Positions 4,993-6,290 of a stretch of 6,290 nucleotides of DNA are shown piece by piece; within the stretch, counting starts at the first letter, position 1; each line of letters starts with the position of its first letter. The notes below the pieces were generated by a model. It worked only from the letters and a program-made list of their open reading frames with translations. It made no database searches and was not told where the DNA came from. Location: NCBI GenBank assembly GCA_017442025.1, contig JAFSBD010000190.1, positions 1 through 6,290 of the forward strand, in the 5' to 3' direction. The stretch comes from Clostridia bacterium (GTDB lineage Bacteria; Bacillota; Clostridia; Oscillospirales; QAKW01). A program made the position numbers and the translations under genes.

Positions 4993-5800
4993 CGCGCGGG
5001 TGAATGAGAAAGGGGAAGAAATGGCAACCCTTACTCAACCCGAGCAAATTATCCAAAAGGATGAGGTTGCGAAAAAAGAAGAATCTATTGAAAGCGATTT
5101 AAAGGATGAACCGGATACTGATGAACCGATTCAACCAAACAAAGGATCAATTGATCAAACCAAACTGCAGTCCGATAAGGATACAACAATAGAAAAGGAA
5201 TCTTCGCTGAATAAATCACCCAACGATTATGAAGTAAGTGGCGTTCCCGAAGGTTCTCAATTTGACCTTGCCACTCTTCCACGCAATGTGGATGAGTGTG
5301 TAGGAACGGTAGATTTGGCTGAGGATACAACGGATTTTGAACGATTGCAATCCATGCTGGATCCCGATCGATCGATTGTTGTCCGCGGGAAAGTCAACGG
5401 AAAAAGTACACAATATCTAAGTGAAAACGCGAGAAAATACATTGAAACGCCGATTTTGGTAGAGGAAGTCTATTATGGAAATGTGAAAGCCGGAGATGTT
5501 ATTAATTGCTATCAAAAAATGTTTGTTCATTTGCATGACGGCGAACCGGTTTTGGAATGTTATTCCTTTGCTCCTCCCCTTGAAAATGATACAGAATATT
5601 TATTTATTCTTCCTAAGTATACGACGATGAATGAAGCTGGTACCGGTGTATATCGCCCCGGTCATAGCCGCTCTCCGTATATCCCCATCAGCAAACTGGA
5701 AACATTGCAAAATAAAAAGGATCTGACATTCCGTGAGGAATGTGAATTAGATGCCCTGACCTATTACTATCTCGGCCAGCGCGGAGAAGAAACTGAATAA
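4934..5800 (+). CDS. Lipoprotein of unknown function, paralogue 3 of 3
   Basis: A 288-residue paralogue and the last gene of the operon, 31 bases after lipoprotein 2 with the same spacer and ribosome binding site. It has a perfect LAGC lipobox (Cys20). The acidic linker begins like lipoprotein 2 but from about residue 66 becomes its own sequence (IQPNKGSIDQTKLQSDKDTT). The C-terminal domain (about 100-288) is the most diverged of the three: DECVGTV instead of DRCVGV, SIVVRGKVNGKST, EEVYYGNVKAGDVINCYQKM and PPLENDTEYLFIL. It keeps the conserved cysteines (Cys122, Cys192) and adds Cys209 and Cys270, which could form another disulfide. It ends GQRGEETE rather than GQRGEEK, because identity with the other copies stops in the final codons. 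A terminator follows 6 bases after the stop. Confidence 0.85.
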   Translation: MKKIAILLIICLAITALAGCARVNEKGEEMATLTQPEQIIQKDEVAKKEESIESDLKDEPDTDEPIQPNKGSIDQTKLQSDKDTTIEKESSLNKSPNDYEVSGVPEGSQFDLATLPRNVDECVGTVDLAEDTTDFERLQSMLDPDRSIVVRGKVNGKSTQYLSENARKYIETPILVEEVYYGNVKAGDVINCYQKMFVHLHDGEPVLECYSFAPPLENDTEYLFILPKYTTMNEAGTGVYRPGHSRSPYIPISKLETLQNKKDLTFREECELDALTYYYLGQRGEETE

Positions 5801-5806
5801 ATTTAT

Positions 5807-5836
5807 AAACGGCACACTCGAAAGAGTGTGCCGTTT
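5807..5836. terminator. Bidirectional intrinsic terminator with GAAA tetraloop
   Basis: AAACGGCACACTC (5807-5819) and GAGTGTGCCGTTT (5824-5836) pair perfectly over 13 bp around a GAAA loop, a stable GNRA tetraloop on the plus strand. U-rich sequence follows on both strands (GCTATTTTATTTT rightward; the leftward strand reads ATAAATTTATT). It lies between two convergent genes, 6 bases after each stop codon, so it ends both the lipoprotein operon and the phosphatidyltransferase transcript. Confidence 0.9.
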
Positions 5837-5842
5837 GCTATT

Positions 5843-6290
5843 TTATTTTGGTTGCCGCTCATGGTAGAGCCGCATAAACCGCAGGGTATAAAGGATCATG
5901 GAAAGGAGGATAAAGCCGCTCTCCAGCGCCACCAAGGCAATCACCGCGGGATTGGGCAGGGTGGGCACCAGGATCAGCACTAAGGCGACAAAGAAGAAGA
6001 CAACGGTGGTCGCTTTCCCATACCAGACCGAGCCTTCCACCGTATCGGTCTTTTTGATAAAGACCAGGCTGACGATCCCCAAGAAAACTTCCTTCATGAT
6101 CAGCAGCATCAGCAGATACCGCACCGGCACAAACCGCCAGGCCAGGCAAAAGCAGATGGCGATCTGGGTCAGCTTATCGGCGATGGGATCAATCACCTTG
6201 CCCCAATCGGTAACCAGATTGAAATGGCGGGCGATCCAACCGTCTATAACATCGGTGGCTGCCGAAACCGCCATGATCCATGCCGCCGCG
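5843..6290 (-). CDS. CDP-alcohol phosphatidyltransferase family protein (partial, 5' end cut)
   Basis: An integral membrane enzyme of phospholipid synthesis that transfers a phosphatidyl group from a CDP-alcohol to an acceptor alcohol. The full family signature D-x2-DG-x2-AR-x8-G-x3-D-x3-D is present as DVIDGWIARHFNLVTDWG followed by KVIDPIAD. The four Asp residues bind Mg2+ and CDP. Three or four hydrophobic helices follow, and the C-terminus is basic (RFMRLYHERQPK). The frame stays open to the right edge (AAAWIM upstream of the ATG at 6274), so the start and first helix lie outside. It resembles PgsA-type enzymes (phosphatidylglycerophosphate synthase), but the PgsA-like REF motif region reads KEVFLG, so a PgsA paralogue or another family member is as likely; no symbol is given. 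It is GC-rich like the left-edge permease and unlike the operon it faces. Confidence 0.9.
   Translation of the reverse strand, partial: AAAWIMAVSAATDVIDGWIARHFNLVTDWGKVIDPIADKLTQIAICFCLAWRFVPVRYLLMLLIMKEVFLGIVSLVFIKKTDTVEGSVWYGKATTVVFFFVALVLILVPTLPNPAVIALVALESGFILLSMILYTLRFMRLYHERQPK

Overview
The window looks like chromosomal DNA of a Gram-positive, Clostridia-type Firmicute. The evidence is strong AGGAGG/GAGGTGAT ribosome binding sites, consensus-like promoters, lipobox lipoproteins, an FtsX/MacB-type permease tail typical of Clostridia, and hairpin-plus-U terminators. The species cannot be named from the sequence. The two edge genes (an ABC permease and a CDP-alcohol phosphatidyltransferase) are visibly GC-richer than the middle, where an AT-richer secreted-protein operon sits like an accessory insert.

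Layout. Positions 2-685 are the C-terminal part of an ABC transporter permease. A consensus promoter (703-730) then drives a small two-helix membrane protein (751-1050). The gene-free stretch 1051-1441 is dense with signals: a hairpin whose U-tract lies on the minus strand (1051-1086), an A-rich tract, a strong promoter (1149-1177), a three-codon leader ORF Met-Asn-Tyr-stop with a perfect Shine-Dalgarno (1209-1220), a small hairpin competing with an antiterminator, a strong intrinsic terminator (1289-1333), and a second Shine-Dalgarno with no start codon after it (1372-1383). This is the architecture of ribosome-mediated transcription attenuation, known from Firmicute antibiotic-resistance leaders. 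Here the gene that follows is a secreted protease.

The operon 1442-5800 encodes a secreted SH3-like/ricin-lectin-like/metzincin protein (534 aa) and three tandem paralogous lipoproteins (311, 291 and 288 aa). The first lipoprotein's ribosome binding site overlaps the protease stop codon. The second and third are joined by perfectly duplicated 120-bp junctions, so the cluster grew by tandem duplication. A GAAA-loop terminator (5807-5836) closes the operon and also serves the convergent phosphatidyltransferase gene (5843-6290, minus strand, cut by the window edge).

Working model (inference): the leader adjusts transcription of the protease-lipoprotein operon to the state of translation. The protease is exported, and the lipoproteins stay anchored on the outer face of the membrane. 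Their C-terminal domain has a strand pattern that resembles NTR/TIMP-like OB-fold domains, so a protease-inhibitor or self-protection pairing is a testable idea, not a demonstrated one.
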